The notes under the pieces: model-generated
Seen by the model: the letters and a program-made list of their open reading frames with translations, nothing else
What the model was told of the DNA's origin: nothing
The model's database searches: none
Program-made: the position numbers and the translations under genes
Shown: positions 26,003 through 26,084 of the stretch, piece after piece
Position numbering within the stretch: the first letter of the stretch is position 1
Layout: each line of letters begins with the position of its first letter
Assembly (NCBI GenBank): GCA_030833145.1
Contig: JAURHT010000014.1
Location: 1 to 26,084 of the forward strand
DNA: 26,084 bases
Reading direction: 5' to 3'
Source: Aquirufa sp.
Lineage (GTDB): Bacteria; Bacteroidota; Bacteroidia; Cytophagales; Spirosomataceae

Positions 26003-26048
26003 TAGCCTCGGAAGGAATCGAACCTTCATCTTAGGTACCGGAAACCTA
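26003..26048 (-). pseudogene. 3' half of tRNA-Arg(CCG), probable attachment site
   Basis: The minus strand shows a tRNA 3' half in order. The anticodon stem TAGGT/ACCTA (26048-26044 with 26036-26032) is perfect. The loop TTCCGGT gives anticodon CCG (26041-26039). After a 4-nt variable loop comes the T arm GAAGG-TTCGATT-CCTTC (26027-26011), then acceptor strand CGAGGCT and discriminator A (26010-26003). CCA is not encoded. The 36 bases before it contain neither an AGCCTCG acceptor strand nor a D arm, so the 5' half is absent. This is the pattern of the displaced att site of an element integrated at a tRNA 3' end, with the element to the right. Confidence 0.8.
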
Positions 26049-26084
26049 CATTATCATAAAACATGTGTTTATTTAGTTTAAAGA
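26049..26084. mobile_element. Probable terminal bases of an integrated element
   Basis: From 26049 the sequence no longer resembles a tRNA and becomes strongly AT-rich. It carries a short inverted repeat AAACA-TG-TGTTT (about 26059-26070), which could be part of a recombinase site. Only 36 bases are visible; the call rests on the truncated tRNA next to it. Confidence 0.45.

Noticed and set aside
26003..26084. Complete tRNA gene at the right edge
   Set aside because: No D arm or matching acceptor 5' strand exists in the bases where they must lie, although the window extends far enough to contain them. A group I intron in the tRNA is an alternative, but such introns usually interrupt the anticodon loop, which is intact here.

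Overview
The window looks like chromosomal DNA of a Bacteroidota bacterium, probably order Cytophagales. The evidence is a SusC/SusD outer-membrane pair, a type IX secretion (T9SS) C-terminal sorting domain, a DUF4954 protein, TAnnTTTG-type promoter candidates, no visible Shine-Dalgarno sequences and moderate GC. An environmental Spirosomataceae-like species is a plausible but unproven inference.

Layout from left to right. (1) A secreted M28 metallopeptidase, cut off by the left edge, ends in terminators embedded in an unusual 7-bp tandem repeat tract (about 1506-1701). (2) A seven-gene minus-strand block runs from 8124 down to 1683: MmcQ/YjbR-like protein, ABC-2 exporter ATPase and permease, LolA-like periplasmic protein, secreted GH130/GH43-like beta-propeller glycosidase, YaeR/GloA2-type VOC protein and DUF4954 protein. 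Most junctions inside it are 4-bp ATGA overlaps. (3) A plus-strand susC-susD pair (8274-13328) closes with a terminator. (4) An AlkB-like membrane di-iron monooxygenase converges on glmS, and their 3' ends overlap by 14 bp. (5) A compact plus-strand operon (16495-25094) encodes four exported proteins: SusA-like neopullulanase, T9SS-targeted GH13 amylase with a CBM48-like module, amidase-signature hydrolase and glycogen-debranching-like (alpha/alpha)6 glycosidase. (6) A stand-alone NAD(P)H-hydrate dehydratase gene lies on the minus strand. It is followed by a tRNA terminator and then by only the 3' half of a tRNA-Arg(CCG).

The susCD pair and the four-gene operon together suggest an alpha-glucan (starch/glycogen/maltodextrin) utilisation locus. 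Polymer would be cut at the surface or in the medium by the T9SS amylase, imported by SusCD, and broken down in the periplasm by the SusA-like and debranching-like enzymes. No susB (GH97), susE/F or susR homologue is in the window. The amidase is the unexplained member.

The most notable structural signal is the truncated tRNA-Arg at the right edge. It matches the displaced attachment site left when an integrative element inserts into the 3' part of a tRNA gene, so a mobile element probably starts at about 26049 and extends beyond the window.
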